A DNA stretch of 7,852 bases. Origin: Helicobacter sp. (GTDB taxonomy: Bacteria > Campylobacterota > Campylobacteria > Campylobacterales > Helicobacteraceae). Below, one piece after another: positions 6,236 to 7,852 of this stretch. The stretch is taken from assembly GCA_029264655.1 (NCBI GenBank), contig JARHZY010000089.1, positions 1 through 7,852 of the forward strand, in the 5' to 3' direction. Position 1 is the stretch's first letter. Every line of letters starts with the position of its first letter. The notes beneath the pieces were generated by a model. The model was given only the letters and a program-made list of their open reading frames with translations, did not search any database and was not told the DNA's origin. Position numbers and translations under genes: made by a program.

Positions 6236-7324
6236 GTGAAAATAATGCTAACAGTTGGGCGATATTTTAAACAAAGATTTGGCGAAAAAGTGCGTAAGAT
6301 TCCAATATCTCTTAGTGGTTTTACTTGTCCAAACATCGATGGAAGTGTAGCAAAAGGTGGTTGCATTTATTGCAAAAATGAAACCTTTTCACCTTCACTT
6401 GTAATGAAAAAAAAACAACAAGATTCTGCATTACATAGCGACATACAAATAGACCAAACAGCTAAAGATTATGAGTATATGCAAGATTCTACAACGCAAC
6501 ATACCACAATTTTACAACCACAAACAAACACCATAAAAAATATAAAGCGTTTAAAAATGAACTTCTCACTCACACATAATCCTTTATTACCCACACAATT
6601 ACAAGAGCTTGAAACCCAATTTCATTATCATGCAAATTTTCATAAAAATAAATATGGAATCAAAAAATACATGGTATATTTCCAAAGCTTTACTAATACT
6701 TATGCACCATTTGATACACTACAAACACTTTATACAAAAGCCCTGCAACTCCCAAATGTTGTAGGCATGAGTATAGGGACACGTGTAGATTGCGTAGATT
6801 CTAAATTATTGGATTTTTTAGGGCAGTTTGTCCAAGCAGGCAAAGAAATATGGCTTGAATATGGAATCCAATCTATTTATGAAGAAACACTAAAAATAAC
6901 AAATCGTGGGCATACTATGGATGGTGTAGCCACACTCTTTCAAGAAACACGAAAACGCGGTATTAAGGTGTGTGCGCATTTGATTTATGGTTTGCCTAAT
7001 GAAAGTGTAGATATGATGATACATTCACTTGAAACCATTTTAGATTATGGAGTAGATTCACTAAAAATTCACCCTCTATATGTTGTAGAAGGCACAGCAC
7101 TTGCTCGTATGTATAAAAAAGGGGATTATACTCCAATTACTTTAGAAGAATATGGTGAAGCAATCGCTCGTTCTCTAAAAATCATTCCTCCAACAATTAT
7201 TGTGCAACGCGTAAGTGCAGGTGCACATGATGAAAGTTTGCTTGCACCAACATGGTGTTTTGATAAAAATATACAAATGCGTTATTTACGCGAAAGATTA
7301 AAAAAAGAAGGGATTGATTATTAA
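6236..7324 (+). CDS. Radical SAM protein, TIGR01212/YhcC-like
   Basis: A 362-residue protein. Residues 29-46 read FTCPNIDG...GGCIYC, placing Cys31, Cys43 and Cys46 in a C-x11-C-x2-C arrangement. This is the spaced cluster motif of the Elp3-like TIGR01212 (YhcC) branch rather than the common C-x3-C-x2-C, and should hold a 4Fe-4S cluster that cleaves S-adenosylmethionine. Later landmarks also fit: KYMVYFQSFTNTYAP (144-158), SIGTRVDCV (179-187), WLEYGIQS (206-213), TNRGHT (222-227), CAHLIYGLPNE (246-256), LKIHPLYVVEGT (276-287) and VQRVSAG (323-329). The substrate is unknown to me. A polar Q/T/N-rich stretch at about 57-115 seems to be an insertion relative to shorter relatives. The gene follows purF by 11 bases, so co-expression is likely; a biochemical link to purine synthesis is not implied. 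Confidence 0.88.
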   Translation: MKIMLTVGRYFKQRFGEKVRKIPISLSGFTCPNIDGSVAKGGCIYCKNETFSPSLVMKKKQQDSALHSDIQIDQTAKDYEYMQDSTTQHTTILQPQTNTIKNIKRLKMNFSLTHNPLLPTQLQELETQFHYHANFHKNKYGIKKYMVYFQSFTNTYAPFDTLQTLYTKALQLPNVVGMSIGTRVDCVDSKLLDFLGQFVQAGKEIWLEYGIQSIYEETLKITNRGHTMDGVATLFQETRKRGIKVCAHLIYGLPNESVDMMIHSLETILDYGVDSLKIHPLYVVEGTALARMYKKGDYTPITLEEYGEAIARSLKIIPPTIIVQRVSAGAHDESLLAPTWCFDKNIQMRYLRERLKKEGIDY

Positions 7325-7329
7325 TTGAT

Positions 7330-7348
7330 GGCTTTTTAAACCTTTTTT
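7330..7348 (+). terminator. Weak possible terminator after the radical SAM gene
   Basis: A short imperfect stem (GGCTTTTTAAACC, with one C-A mismatch) is followed directly by six T at 7343-7348, six bases after the stop codon. The T run and position fit an intrinsic terminator but the stem is weak. Confidence 0.3.
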
Positions 7349-7449
7349 ATTAAAAATACTTCTACAATATCTTAAAAACTAGCTTTATAAAGATAAAAAT
7401 GGTAATATTTGTAGTTGAGATTCTGTGATGATGTAAATATCATGAAATC

Positions 7450-7455
7450 TAGAAT
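7450..7455 (+). promoter_or_regulatory. Candidate -10 element of the PoNi-like gene
   Basis: TAGAAT matches the -10 consensus at five of six positions and would start transcription about 20 bases before the ATG at 7482. No convincing -35 is seen. An ATGAT/ATCAT inverted repeat (7428-7432 and 7439-7443) lies just upstream and could be an operator. TACAAT at 7363-7368 is an alternative -10. Confidence 0.25.
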
Positions 7456-7471
7456 ACAAAACACACAATAA

Positions 7472-7476
7472 AAGGA
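7472..7476 (+). promoter_or_regulatory. Ribosome binding site of the PoNi-like gene
   Basis: AAGGA lies five bases before ATG 7482, the best-spaced start in this frame, and supports the assigned N-terminus MPRDIHKSKEYF. Confidence 0.6.
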
Positions 7477-7481
7477 TAAAC

Positions 7482-7852
7482 ATGCCAAGAGATATTCATA
7501 AAAGTAAAGAGTATTTTACTCAATATATTGCAGATAAAAAAGATAGTTTAGAAAAGTGGAATGAGGATTGGTGTATTTTAGAAGATAATTTTAAGATAGC
7601 AACAGCAATGTATTCAAGAGGTGATGAAGATTTAGAATCAATTAAGCAAACATTCATCACAGCTTTAAATAAATGGGATAAGGATTTTGAGATAGATATA
7701 AAATATCAACCTGATGATCATGTTCAATATCTTGCAGTAATGGTAATATGTGATATGGATACTTCTTGGGTATTAAATAGACTTAATGAAGCAAATTCTA
7801 ATGATTGGTTATTACACTATCTAGCAAGTAAAGGACAAGATAAAGATAGTGC
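7482..7852 (+). CDS. PoNi-like (DUF1910/DUF1911) immunity protein, N-terminal part (3' end outside window)
   Basis: The frame is open from ATG 7482 to the window edge, giving 123 residues with no stop. It resembles the PoNi family, immunity proteins against PoNe DNase toxins of type VI and related contact-dependent systems. The N-terminal helical part (DUF1910) opens with PRDIHKSKEYFTQYI (2-16) and contains the characteristic MYSRGDEDLESIK (43-55). The beginning of the second domain (DUF1911) is seen as HVQYLAVMVICDMD (80-93) and SNDWLLHYL (106-114). No signal peptide or membrane segment is seen, so it should act in the cytoplasm. It has its own ribosome binding site and is separated from the radical SAM gene by 157 bases containing a weak terminator, so it is probably an independent unit. 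It is more AT-rich and acidic than its neighbours. A toxin partner, if present, would be downstream. The family call is by eye; the weaker alternative is another helical immunity family. Confidence 0.68.
   Translation, partial: MPRDIHKSKEYFTQYIADKKDSLEKWNEDWCILEDNFKIATAMYSRGDEDLESIKQTFITALNKWDKDFEIDIKYQPDDHVQYLAVMVICDMDTSWVLNRLNEANSNDWLLHYLASKGQDKDS

Larger units (their letters stand above)
1370..7424. repeat. Dispersed 7-mer AGATTCT, 12 copies on both strands
   Basis: Plus-strand copies start at 1370, 3693, 3899, 6421, 6484, 6796 and 7418; minus-strand copies (AGAATCT) start at 1782, 1962, 3360, 4010 and 6209. In genes they encode Asp-Ser, Glu-Ser, Arg-Ile or Arg-Phe depending on strand and phase, and two copies are in spacers. 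Each contains a GANTC site. From base composition I would expect one or two. None lies in 1-1369 or 7425-7852. Confidence 0.7.

Overview
The window looks like a chromosomal segment from an enterohepatic-type Helicobacter or a close Campylobacterota relative. The DNA is strongly AT-rich, and the genes include a TruD and an RmuC with Helicobacter-like insertions and linkers, a Bacillus-type Fe-S PurF, and a TIGR01212-like radical SAM protein beginning with a GRYFKQRFGEKVRKIP-type N-terminus. The genus is inferred from protein character; no database search was possible.

Layout. Bases 2-364 hold the C-terminal 120 codons of a gene on the + strand that resembles the Imm11 (DUF1629) immunity family of polymorphic toxin systems. 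About 1 kb of very AT-rich DNA without a convincing gene follows (365-1397). It contains a cluster of inverted repeats, one long, nearly stop-free frame, a possible small RNA and an 11-bp tandem duplication. Next come two minus-strand units: truD followed by rmuC (4085 down to 1398, 24 bp apart, probably one transcript), and upstream of them a 171-aa secreted or membrane-anchored protein of unknown function (4731 down to 4216) that ends in a perfect terminator-like palindrome. An 95-bp divergent spacer carries mirrored promoter-like elements. From it runs the plus-strand pair purF (from 4827) and a radical SAM gene (from 6236, 11 bp after purF). After a 157-bp spacer the window ends inside a second immunity-like gene, whose N-terminal 123 residues resemble PoNi (DUF1910/DUF1911), the immunity protein of PoNe DNase toxins.

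How it fits together. The centre is ordinary housekeeping: tRNA U13 pseudouridylation (TruD), an RmuC-family DNA-associated protein, the first committed step of purine synthesis (PurF), and a probable Fe-S radical SAM enzyme. The accessory material lies at both edges, where two unrelated toxin-immunity families appear with no toxin in view. That suggests the housekeeping block sits between, or has been interleaved with, toxin/immunity islands such as those linked to type VI secretion in Helicobacter. A second layer is a dispersed 7-mer, AGATTCT, with 12 copies on both strands between 1370 and 7424 and none in the outer edges. It is far more frequent than base composition predicts and occurs in genes and spacers alike.
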